Source of the DNA: Elymus sibiricus | Taxonomy: Eukaryota > Streptophyta > Magnoliopsida > Poales > Poaceae | DNA: 64,000 nt | Direction: 5' to 3' | NCBI GenBank assembly: GCA_039707655.1 | Contig: CM077665.1 | Coordinates: forward strand, 290,102,205-290,166,204 | Shown: positions 43,260-52,855 of the stretch, piece by piece | How the letters are laid out: each line of letters opens with the position of its first letter | Numbering within the stretch: the first letter of the stretch is position 1 | The notes under the pieces: generated by a model | What the model was told of the DNA's origin: nothing | Seen by the model: only the letters and a program-made list of their open reading frames with translations | Database searches by the model: none | Program-made: the position numbers and the translations under genes

Positions 43260-43829
43260 GCCGACGAGTTCAAGGCTTCCCTGCTCCGTGGCCACCTCCC
43301 AGGTGAAGACGCTGAGGCGGAACGCGTCGCACGGCAGGCCACTGCCTACTGCATGCGAGGTGGCGAGCTGTACCGCCGGCGGCCCAACGACGTCTCGCTA
43401 CGATGCATCTCGGAAGAGCAAGGGCGCGAGGTGCTCACCGACATCCATGGGGGGAATTTCGGGCACCACTCCTCGTCACACACCCTCGCCGGTAAGGCAT
43501 TTCGCTATGGTTTTTACTGGCCCACCGTGCTTCCGACGCTGCCGAGTTGGTCCAGTCGTGCGAAGCCTGCCAGTTCCACACCAAGAAGATCCACCAACCC
43601 GCGTAAGGGCTCCAGATAATCCCACTCTCTTGGCCCTTCACGGTATGGGGGCTGGACATCCTGGGTCCCTTCCCCCGCGCGGTGGGTGGATACCGATACC
43701 TCTACGTCGCCATCGACAATTTCACCAAGTGGGCGGAGGCTGAACCCATCCACGCCATCCCGGATGGGTCGGTCGTCAAGTTCATCAAGGGCCTTGTGTG
43801 CCGGTTCGGCGTCCCCAACCGCATAATCA
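43260..43829 (+). pseudogene. G4 integrase, N-terminal part to the second catalytic Asp
   Basis: Contains ARQATAYCMRGGELYRRRP, the zinc-binding HGGNFGHH and the FRYGFYWPTVLP block. After a frameshift near 43530 come the CEACQFH and VWGLDIL (first catalytic Asp) blocks, then YRYLYVAIDNFTKWAEAEP and CRFGVPNRIIT. Breaks off at 43829, where the CACTA begins. The second catalytic Asp is the next residue after the CACTA (46745-). Confidence 0.87.
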
Positions 43830-43849
43830 CACTACTAGGAAAAAGCCTA

Positions 43850-44040
43850 GTAGTAGCATGGGTTAAACAGCTAGTAGTAGCGCAGGTGCCCGCGCTACTA
43901 CTACGGCGCTATAGCTAACTGGTAGTAGTAGCGCGGGTGCACCCGCGCTACTACTACGTGTGTTAGTAGTAGCGCGTGTGCCACACGTGCTACTACTAAC
44001 TATCTGTAGCGCGTACCTGTAACCCGCGCTACTACTACTA
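43850..44040. repeat. CACTA left subterminal repeats
   Basis: At least eight alternating copies of TAGTAGTAGCGC and GCGCTACTACTA, some in hairpin-forming pairs (for example around 43925-43960). These are the usual transposase-binding regions of CACTA elements. Confidence 0.85.
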
Positions 44041-44145
44041 ATTTCAAAAACCAAAAAAAAAATCGATCCCGTGCGTGCTGTCAATAGTGCCAATGGTTCG
44101 ATGCAGCGACGACAGGGGTCGCCGGAGGCGCGGACGCGCGGCGAC

Positions 44146-46129
44146 TGATACGTCTCCAATGTATCTATAATTTTTTCTTGTTCCATGCTGTTATATTATC
44201 ATTCTTGGATGTTTTACAACCATTTTACTACAACTTTATATTATTTTTGGGACTAACCTATTAACCTAGAGCCCAGTGCCAGTTCCTGTTTTTTCCGTGT
44301 TTTTGAGTTTTACAGAAAAGGAATATCAAACGGAGCCCAAATGGAATAAAAATCTATGGTGAATTTTTATGGACCAGAAGAAGCCCAAGGAGAGTTGGAG
44401 TTGGGCCAGGGGAGCCACGAGGCCACCACAAGCCTGGGGGGCGCCCCCCCTAGGGCGTGCCCCCCTGGCTTGTCGTCACCTCGTGGCCCATCCTGACTTG
44501 TTTCCACCGCCATAAATTCCTATAAATATAGAAACCTCCGAAAATAAACCTAGATCAGGAGTTCCGCCTCCGCAAGCCTCCAGAGCCACGAAAAACCAAT
44601 CGGGAGCCCGTTCCGGCACCCTGCCGGAGGGGGAAACCATCACCGGAGGCCATCTTCATCATCTCGACGCTCTCTATGACGAGGAGGGAGTAGTTCACCC
44701 TCGGGGCTGAGGGTATGTACCACTAGCTATGTGTTTGATCTATCTCTCTCTCGTGTTCTTGAGATGGCACGATCTTGATGTACCGCGAGCTTTATTAATA
44801 TAGATGAATCATATGGAGTGTTTCCACTCTCTATCTAGTTGTGATGAATTGAGTTTTCCCTTTGAAGTTTACTTATTGGATTGAGTCTTTAAGGATTTGA
44901 GAACACTTGATGTATGTCTTGCGATGGGACGTCTGTGGTGACAATGGGATGTTCTATTGATCCACTTGATGTATGTTTTGGTGATCAACTTGCGGGTTCC
45001 GTGACCATGGGAATCTATGCATAGGGGTTGGCACACGTTTTCGTCTTGACTCTCCGGTAGAAACTTTGGGGCACTCTTCGAAGTTCTTTGTGTTGGATTG
45101 AATAGATGAATCTGAAATTGTGTGGTGCATATCGTATAATCAAACCCACGGGTACTCGAGGTGACATTGGGGTATCTAGGTGACATTAGGGTTTTGGTTG
45201 ATGTGTATCTTAAGGTGTTATTTTAGTACGAACTCTAGGGCTGTTCGTGACACTTATAGGGATAGCTCATAAGATTGATCGGAAAAGATAACTTTGAGGT
45301 GGTTTTGTACCCTACAATAATTTCTTCGTTTGTTCTCCGCTATTTGTGACTTTGGAGTGAACTCTTTGTCGCGTGTGAGAGATTTACATATGATTCAACT
45401 ACTCCCTCCGTTCCTTTATGTAAGGTGTATTATTTTCGACACGGTGACCAAGGCACATAATTATAGACATGTTAAGACTAAATTACCCTTGGCAAATTTA
45501 TTGGTTAGTGGAAAGTGAATCAATTAGTCCAGAAAAGTATGAGATACATGCAATCGACAAAGAGATAGTTTCCTTCTTTTACTATAAGGAGAGATACAGA
45601 CAATCAGAAAAGAGATACTTTCCTTTTTTTAGGAGGGCTAACAAGGGAATTATGAGAAATCAGAAGAAATGCACCTTACATTCTGAAATTTTATCAAGCA
45701 TTGCAACAGAGGGAGTATGTTAGTATTGTTGAGAGAAATTGCACTAGTGAAAGTATGAACCCTAGGCCTTGTTTTCAAGCATTGCAATACCGTTTGTGCA
45801 CACTTTTGTTACTTGTTACCTTGCTGTTTTTATATTTTCAGATTACAAAAACCTATATCTACCATCCATATTGCACTTGTATCACCATCTCTTCGCCGAA
45901 CTAGTGCACCTATACAATTTACCATTGTATTGGGTGTGTTGGGGACACAAGAGACTCTTTGTTATTTGATTGCAGGGTTGTTCGAGAGAGACCATCTTCA
46001 TCCTACACCTCCCACAGATTGATAAACCTTAGGTCATCCACTTGAGGGAAATTTGCTATTGTCCTACAAAACTCTGTGCTTGGAGGCCCAACACGAGTCT
46101 ACAAGAAGATGGTTGCGTAGTAGACATCA
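44146..46129 (+). mobile_element. Solo LTR of an Athila-type Gypsy (1984 bp including a MITE)
   Basis: Starts TGATACGTCTCCAATG and ends GTAGTAGACATCA. The perfect 5-bp TSD is GCGAC (44141-44145 and 46130-46134). No internal sequence is present, so it formed by recombination between two LTRs. It lies inside the CACTA. Confidence 0.95.
45402..45715. mobile_element. Stowaway (Tc1/mariner-type) MITE, 314 bp
   Basis: Begins CTCCCTCCGTTCC, ends GCAACAGAGGGAG, with TA duplicated at 45400-45401 and 45716-45717. The inner ends share a TAAGGTG(T/C)AT motif in inverse orientation. It lies inside the solo LTR. Confidence 0.9.
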
Positions 46130-46744
46130 GCGACAGACCAGATCCGGTGGCGGCTGCTGGAGAGGGCCTGGATCCAGCGCAGAGCAAGGCGGCGGCGTGG
46201 GGCTTCTGTTCGCATCCAAGGCAGAGAGCTCCTGGTCGCCTATGGCAACGACCTGTACGGGCATGGACATGGGAGGGTGAGTCAAACCAGTAGGAGAGAG
46301 AGAAAAAGGAAAACAAGGGAGAGAGGAAGGAGATGGAGGGAGTAGCGGGGTTTTGGTCACCGGTGGCGGGGTGCTCTGGCGTGATGGCATGGAGACACTG
46401 GGGAAGACCGGCGAGCTCTTGGACGCCGGTGGCAGAGGCGGCGGCCTCTTTACGCGCCATGGAGGAGGAGGAGCGCCTGGGCAGGAGGTCCATGTGAGAG
46501 CCTATGGAGAGAGAGGGGCGAGAGGGACGGGAGAGAAGAAGGATTTAGAGAAGGAGATGGGGAGATGGGGGTGTTTAAAAACTCTGTACTTAGTAGTAGC
46601 GAGGGGTATAAACCCGCGCTACTACTATCAACTTAGTAGTAGCGGGTGGTATAAACCCGCACTACTAGTAAGTACCAGTAGCGAGGGGTAAAAACCCGCG
46701 CTACTAGTAAGCGTCTGTCTATAAGCTTTTTCCTAGTAGTGTCA

Positions 46745-47409
46745 CCGACAATGGCTCCCAGTTCACAAGTGGCCTCTTCAAGTCATATTGCGCTAATCTT
46801 GGTACGCATATATGCTATGCTTCGGTGGCCCACCCACAAAGCAACAGCCAGGCTGAGCGGGCCAATGTTGAGGTCCTCAAGGGCGTTAAGACAAGGAGCT
46901 TTAAGAAGAGGCTTGAGGCCTACGGGAGGGGGTGGCTGGATGAGCTGCAGTCCGTGTTGTGGTCCATCCGCACCACCGCGACTAAGCCCACAGGTGAAAC
47001 CCCCATCTTCCCCATCTACGGGGAGGAGGCGATCCTTCCCTGGAAACTTAAGCACGGTTCCCCGCGGGACTTGGCATTCGACGAGGCGCGTCAGGATGAC
47101 CCGCGGGAGGCCGACCTTTTGTTCCTCGAGGAGGCCCGCCACCAGGCCGCCCTTCGTGCCGCGAGGTACCAGCAGGCCCTGGGGCGCTACCACAGCCGTG
47201 GCATTCAGCCTCATACCCTCGAGGTCGGGGATCTCGTCCTACGACGCATCCTCACCAGAGTGGGCCTCCACAAGCTCTCGCCCATGTTGGAAGGCCCCTT
47301 CAGGGTTACCCATGTCTCTAGGCCAGGCGCAGCACGCTTGGAGAAAGGGGATGGAGTCCCCGTGCAAAATGCATGGAACATCCAGCACCTCCGCAAATTC
47401 TACCCGTGA
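46745..47409 (+). pseudogene. G4 integrase, C-terminal part
   Basis: Continues from 43829: DNGSQFTSGLF carries the second catalytic Asp, then SVAHPQSNSQAERANVE carries the catalytic Glu. The C-terminal block ends LVLRRILTRVGLHKLSPM...WNIQHLRKFYP with TGA at 47407-47409. The frame from 46825 to 47409 has no stops. Only the CACTA and an upstream frameshift break this integrase. Confidence 0.9.
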
Positions 47410-47490
47410 CACTCTCACGTAAGAATGAGTGGGGCTGTATACGCCCCGGAGCCTCCTGATGTGCCACGCCCTGGCATCGGGAGGACTCCC

Positions 47491-47650
47491 GCCCATGCCC
47501 AAGTGGAAGCCCCATGCTCCGTGCCGGCGGAAATACTGTCGAACTGCGACTATGCCCATGCCCAAGTGGAAGCCCCATGCTCCGCGCTAGCGGAAATACT
47601 GTCCTGCGACTATGCCCACGCCCAAGTGGAAGCCCATGCCCCGAGCTGGG
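47491..47650 (+). repeat. Post-integrase 60-bp repeat, three copies
   Basis: GCCCATGCCCAAGTGGAAGC units start at 47491, 47554 and 47614 (periods 63 and 60). The same repeat is at 1357 (inverse) and 60891. Confidence 0.88.
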
Positions 47651-48529
47651 TGTGAAAACTGTCGTCCTACCCACTTAATGAACAAGTTTAATGCTCCTCT
47701 TAAGCAAGGCTCAGGTTTTCTTGAGTATTATGGTGTTTTGTTGAAGCCCTTTTTGCAAAACCTGCGCATTTGTTCTCTTCCTCCTGTGCTTCGCGCGAGC
47801 GAGGGCTCGACACGTTGCCTACACTTGAGCTGGCCCCGGCAACTTCGGGAGCCTGAGTGGCGGGCTCAGAACCACGGGCTGGCTCTCGTGCATACCACGT
47901 CACCGGGACCCCTGGAGTTTGGTCCCGGTGTTTTGTCTCCTCGCACGATGCACACGAACGAGCGAACAAGAGGGCGTCGTTCCGAAGGCGGGACCCCGCG
48001 GGCATGACCCGCTGTGGAACAACCTAAGAGCGCTTCCCGAGGGATCGCGGACAAGGCGTCACGAGCACTAACCTCCCGCGATAGCGGTGCTCAGCGGAGG
48101 CTGCCTCCCCCTTTTTTCGGGAGTATCGCCTGAAGGGCCTCGCAAGGGACGAAGACCCCCGAGCATCACGCCTCGGGTTGCTATTGCAGGGTTCCAGGCC
48201 TCCCGCCCTGCGGTTTGTCCCGGGTGTCATGGCCCGATGCCCAGGCCATAGCTGAGTCAGTCTCAGGGGCTTGGTCCCAGCGACGCGAGAGCATTAAGGC
48301 AAGCACGGGAATGGTAACAAGCAAAAGAGAATCACCAAGGGCAAATGCATCCTCAACCAGAAACGGAATAGAATTTAAGGCGCGAAGGCCGCAACCTTTC
48401 TTACACACCCCCACGGGGCCAACATGGTTCGCCACAGAAGATAACACAAATAAGAGGGGCCGTGCCCGAACAATATTGCCCCTAGAGCTTCAGCACCGGT
48501 GCCTCTTGTGCTCAGTCAGAATCTTCCTC
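47651..48529. other. G4 3' noncoding region
   Basis: No gene is supported. A locally self-complementary stretch is visible at 47905-47935 (CACCGGGACCCC and GGTCCCGGTG). Confidence 0.5.
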
Positions 48530-49264
48530 CTAGACGCGGGCGCCCAGGGAGCCTCCGGAGTCGCCGTCGATACCGTCGTCACCCCTGGCTCCCCTGAGGG
48601 AGGAGCTGCTACTGCTGTCGTCGCTGGAAGAGCCGCCGCCGCTGCTGTCGCTCTCCATGCAGCAGCCCAGGCTGTCGCCGGCCTTCCCAAAGATCTTCAC
48701 GAAGAGCATGGCGGCCCCGTCGAATTTGAAGTGGAGCACATGGCCTTCCTTCAAGCCGTGCGCCAAGGCAAACGACTTCCACCCCCGCTTCAGGAACATG
48801 AAGCTGAGAGGGTTGAATTCCGTCGCCACCCAAGAGGACCCGTTGCAGCAACCGTCTGGCTGCAGCCATAGGCCTAGGGTGCACGGTCCTCCAGCTCCCT
48901 CGCGAAGGAATCCAGGAGCGGGAGAGAGGTGCGGGGCTGGCTGACCATCCCCACGATGAACTCGCGGGCCGCGTCGGCGAAGTGGCTCCACGGACGGGGT
49001 GGCAGGGTGGAGGGGTCGTTCCTCCTGCCACGACCGCAGCCGCCTCGCTCCCCCGCGCCCGCGCCGACGGGCCATGCCCCCTCCGCGGTGGCTCGAACTG
49101 GCTTGAGTCGCCAGCTGGGTACGCTCGCCCCCCGGACAGCGCCCCAGGTGCGGCGGCGAATGTTTGGGCGCACCCTCAGCCCCTCACCGGTGACGATGCC
49201 TCCGCCTCCTCAACCGCTACCTTCCCCTTTTCGGCTACGAAAAACTTCCTCATGGGTGCCATTG
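48530..49264 (-). pseudogene. Antisense ORF of G4 with a B3-type DNA-binding domain
   Basis: The likely start is the minus-strand ATG near 49264 (MAPMRKFFVAEKGK), followed by a low-complexity Arg/Gly stretch. The B3 domain spans about 48963-48683: REFIVGMVSQPRTSLPLLDSF (the first strand and L-x-x-P-x-x-F helix; shown here in part as FIVGMVSQPRTSLPL), then GLWLQPDGCCNGSSWVATEF, LKRGWKSFALAHGLKEGHVL and FDGAAMLFVKIFG. These are the standard B3 blocks in order. A one-base frameshift near 48885 splits it. A Ser/Asp/Gly-rich acidic tail follows to the stop at 48530. B3 domains occur in plant transcription factors (REM, ARF, ABI3 classes). The ORF is antisense to G4 and lies before its 3' LTR. Confidence 0.65.
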
Positions 49265-49574
49265 CTGCTACGAGGGCAAACAGAGGCAAAGGGCGAGGGT
49301 GGAGAGATGAGGCCAGGGGACCTTCCCCCCGCCTACGGCCGCCACCCCACCCCCCGCCTCCGAGACGCAAGCACGGTATGGGGGAAGCCATGATGACCAA
49401 GTGCGGCACGCAGGCTCTACGATGCACCGGGCAGTTACCGAGGCGTCATGGGAAGCGGGGGCTTCCTGCGTCTGACCGTGCGCCACGTGTCGCGCCCGTC
49501 CTGCAGGCGGTTAGGGCCCGCATCGTCTCGCCCCCATTTTCCGGGATAGTGCACGCCGCGGGCCTAGGAGCAAC

Positions 49575-50438
49575 TGTCGGGCTCCTCGGACTGGGGTACC
49601 CAGGCCCGTCTGCCTGCAGCCCTGGACGAGATGCACGCCATGGGCCCAGCACGGAATGCCATTGGACTTCACGAGCAATACCCTCGTGACGGCCCCCGCC
49701 TCACGAGCTGCACGTGAGCGAGCGTTGTTGGGAGCCTCGCAAGCCCCCCCCCCTCGCAAGGTCGCCCCCCGAGGCAGGTGCCGAGGCCTTCGCGGGGCGG
49801 ACTAACCAAGGGTGGCTCGACGGGGTCGTGTGCTCCCGCATCTTCGTGTGGGAGGCGCGCATCATGCCGAGCGGTGCCTGGAGCCGTGCTAGCAGGCACG
49901 GATGAAGAGGCTTTCCTCTTTAGTGCTAAGGGAGGAGTGCCAGCCCGGCGGTTCCCAAGGCAAACCCCAAAGGTCTCCCGTTTGGTGCAAGAAGACCAAG
50001 GCTGAGGGCTCGCCAAGACGGAGGTCATCCTGATCCCTCTAACGCGTCACGACATGAGGCTTTTGCAGGCGATTACTAATTTTGTCAAGATAAGTTGCAG
50101 TCTTGTCCCTCCCCAAACTGGCCGCTGTGACAACCCTTTCCGCCTTGTGTTTTCGGGGGAAGAGAACCAAGGCTAGTATATGAAGGGGGAGGCTACAACC
50201 GTAGGGAGGGGGGAGGTTGTATTCACTCTCTCCCACTAAGCAATCAAGACAAGCAGGAGTAGGGTTTTACACCGCAAGGTGGCCCGAACCTGGGTAGATG
50301 GTTGTGTTTGTAGTTCTTCACCCCAAGCTCAAGCACGCCGGAGCATCACCATAGGTTAGGGTCAGAGAGCGAGGTTGGAGAGCCGGCACACTCCAGAGTT
50401 CAAACCTCTCTCGGGTCCCCAGAGCCCTGATTCCGACA
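49575..50438 (+). repeat. 3' LTR of G4 (864 bp)
   Basis: Starts TGTCGGGCTCCTCGGACTGGGG and ends GATTCCGACA, followed by TSD TAGCC. Confidence 0.93.
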
Positions 50439-50443
50439 TAGCC

Positions 50444-50845
50444 AAAGCCCAAGACTTTGTCGTAAGCAAGAGGGAGACTGCCAAAGATTTGACGTACACT
50501 CCAAGGACAACTCATGTATTCGGCACGTTTATCTTTAGTTGTCAACCGACCTAATGTGTAAACCTAGGTACCCCGTGCATCTATATAAGTCGAGGGTTTC
50601 TGTCCATAGGGACACAATTACTCACCTTAGTGTTTAGAGCACAAACATATGATCTCGAGGTGGATCGTCATGTAATCGATACCCCATCACATTAAGATAA
50701 TCAAGCAGGACGTAGGGTTTTACCTCTTCGAAAGGGGCCGAGACCTTGGTAAACATCATCTCCCTTGTCTCCTGTTCCCCATTGATCCCAGATCCACAGC
50801 TCAGGACACCCTACCCAAGATCAGTCGGTTTTATTACCGACATTG
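50444..50845 (+). repeat. G5 3' LTR, right piece
   Basis: Resumes after the second TAGCC copy. TATATAA is at 50582-50588 in CATCTATATAAGTCGAGG. It ends TTATTACCGACA, as expected for LTRs starting TGTCCCGGAC. Confidence 0.75.
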
Positions 50846-52855
50846 AGGAGTTAAAATACAATAGGTATTATGCAAGAACAATTATGAATCTATTTATAAC
50901 AGTACCTAAGTCTTTGATCTTATTATTATTGTACTAACAGATCTCACAAAGTTTCTATTGAGTTTTCTGTGCTGAAGTTTTCATGTTTTGGGTGAGATCA
51001 CGATGGATGAAGGAATATGTAGCGGCAAGACCGACCATCAGTCATTTTACTTGGACCTATATTTTTATTCCTCACATGATATGAGTTTTGCTTGGAGCGT
51101 CGTGTATTATATTTTTGCTGGCTTTGCTTGTCAGTTTGTCGCAATCATTGTTTTTTGCACACACCTATTATGAGAGACACACATCCATGTGGATTTATAA
51201 GAATGCTCATTATGCTTCACTTATATCTAGTGAGTTAACGCAACTATGCTCACGTGCTTCACTGAAATCTTTTAGAGCATGGCGGAAATTTTATTTTGTA
51301 GAAATCATGTACACTCTGATATTTCACTTATATCCTTTTTAGAATCTGAATAGTGAGTGGTAATTTGCACGAGTTTAGTCGGAAAATGATAGGTATACAA
51401 GAGGGATATAATAAAAACTTGCATGTAGATCACTAAATCTGAAATGTATGATCAACGATATTGAGGTTATAATATGGGGGCTTACTAGTTGATGAAAGTT
51501 GATTAGTAAGAATAGTGATATTAAGCTTTGTGATTCAATATTCATTAAAGTGTTGGTCGTGGCATGACAAGGAAATTGGAGTGTTATGTATCCTTGATTG
51601 AAAACCTTGTGTTTTGTCTGGTCGGGGGCACGCGGTGGTTAACTCCTCCCAACCTCCCCCCTAGGGGCATGCGATGAATACTTTTCTTCAAGAGAGCTAA
51701 TAAATAAAACAATAAGTATTTGAGTTCCTTGTGTTTAATGTGAGTTTGTGGACTGTAAGCACTTCCTATCTTTCTGCAATTTGCTAGCCTCTTCGGTACC
51801 GTGCATTACCAGTTCTCACCTTCAGATTTTGTGCATACTTTGACGGTGCATCCATACCCTATGATATGATACTCTCTATCACACATATGCCTTATTATAT
51901 ATTCCTCAAAATAGTCATCATACCTACCTATCATGGCATTTCCATAGATATTTTGAGATATATTGCCAATGAACTTTCATCGTTACTGTTTATATGACTT
52001 GAGCATTCATTGTCATTTTGCTTTGCGTGATCATATAGCTGACATGATATTTGTGACAAAGCCACTGTTCATCATTGTATACATATTACGCTAGTACCAT
52101 TGCACATCCTGGTATATTGGCAGAGGTATTCATTTGTAGTCATATTGTTTTAAGTTTTATCGAGTTGTAAGTAGATAGAAGCATGATGATCATCATTGTC
52201 ATTATTATTATAGCATTGCCCCTACCTGTGAGGAATTATCAAAGAAAAAATAAAATAAAAAATAAAAAAAAGAAAGACCAAAAGAGACAAAGATAAAAAG
52301 AAAAAGAAAGAAGAAAAAATAGAAAGAGAAAAAAAGAAATGAAAGATGAGAGAGGGGGAAACATTACTATCTTTTTTCCACACTTGTGCTTCAAAGTAGT
52401 ACCATGTCTTTGATATAGAGAGTCCTCATGTTTAGTCACTTTCATATACAAGTGGGAATCAATGTAGAACTAAGCTTGCATATTTCATTTACGGGTTCCT
52501 CGGTTGCCCGAGTTCTTCATGCTGCAAGTAGGTTAGATGCACACTCATCTAGTTTTATAGGAGAGCTTTGATACACTTATAGCTCTAGTGCAGGAAAAGT
52601 TGCACGGCAATCCCTACTCCTCGCATCGATATTGATTGAAAGACATCTCCATGGCCTAACGATCCACCTGTTGATGCGAGAATATCCTTATTTTTGTCTT
52701 CCCCTATCAATCCCTACCATCATTCTGTTCCCCCTAAAGTGCTGAAAGTCCATGGCTCATACTCAGGTACTGAGTGAAGCTAAAAAAGCTGATGCCTGTG
52801 AGAAAGTACGAGTCAAGTGCTTGGTTAGGCATTGGGGGGGTTATGATTTATACTT
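50846..52855 (+). mobile_element. Athila-type Gypsy 3' noncoding remnant 'A2'
   Basis: AT-rich sequence with no domain-bearing ORF. Motif order (GTATACAAGAGGGATATAAT, then TTTTGTCTGGTCGGGGGCA, CTAGCCTCTTCGGTACCG, an A/G-rich tract, and CCATGGCTCATACTCA) is characteristic of the long 3' untranslated part of wheat Athila-type elements. No LTR of its own is in view. The hydrophobic open frame at 51088-51342 is AT-rich chance coding. Confidence 0.6.
52235..52345. repeat. A/G-rich low-complexity tract
   Basis: About 110 bases of almost pure A and G with AAATAAAA and AAGAAAGA runs, inside the A2 noncoding DNA. Confidence 0.9.

Larger units (their letters stand above)
43830..46741 (+). mobile_element. 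CACTA transposon, non-autonomous (2912 bp including insertions)
   Basis: Termini are CACTACTAGGAAAAAGCC and GCTTTTTCCTAGTAGTG, flanked by the 3-bp TSD TCA (43827-43829 and 46742-46744). Subterminal regions (43850-44040 and 46590-46720) are full of GTAGTAGCGC and its complement. Removing the nested solo LTR leaves about 0.92 kb with no transposase. A GC-rich Arg/Gly-type stretch (46135-46540) fills the middle. The orientation sign is arbitrary. Confidence 0.96.
41459..50438 (+). mobile_element. Tat-type Gypsy 'G4', both LTRs, perfect TSD, large internal deletion
   Basis: LTRs at 41459-42311 and 49575-50438 are flanked by TAGCC on both sides (41454-41458 and 50439-50443). Inside are a primer-binding site, a gag N-terminus fused directly to RNase H at about 42781, integrase, post-integrase repeats and an antisense ORF with a B3 domain. 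Most of gag and all of protease and RT are gone. A CACTA splits the integrase (43830-46741). G4 could not have moved by itself in its present form, so it was either trans-mobilised or deleted after insertion. Confidence 0.95.
40737..50845 (+). mobile_element. 3' end of Tat-type Gypsy 'G5' (interrupted by G4)
   Basis: Internal 3' sequence (40737-41370, containing the start of an antisense ORF) leads through a CTGAGGG polypurine-like end into an LTR that starts TGTCCCGGACTAGG at 41371 and is split at 41458 by G4. It resumes at 50444 and ends TTATTACCGACA at 50845. The 5' part is missing beyond 40737, where the LTR fragment intervenes. The right flank (TTGAG, 50846-50850) is the expected TSD; its partner is not in view. 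Confidence 0.75.

Noticed and set aside
46056..46493. Minus-strand frame in the CACTA body starting near 46460 (MARKEAAASATG), possibly a captured gene piece
   Set aside because: Low-complexity Ala/Pro/Ser composition, cut by the solo LTR, no recognisable domain; too weak to call capture.
51088..51342. Hydrophobic 84-codon frame that could suggest an envelope fragment
   Set aside because: AT-rich noncoding part of an Athila-type element; hydrophobicity follows from T-rich codons and no glycoprotein features are visible.
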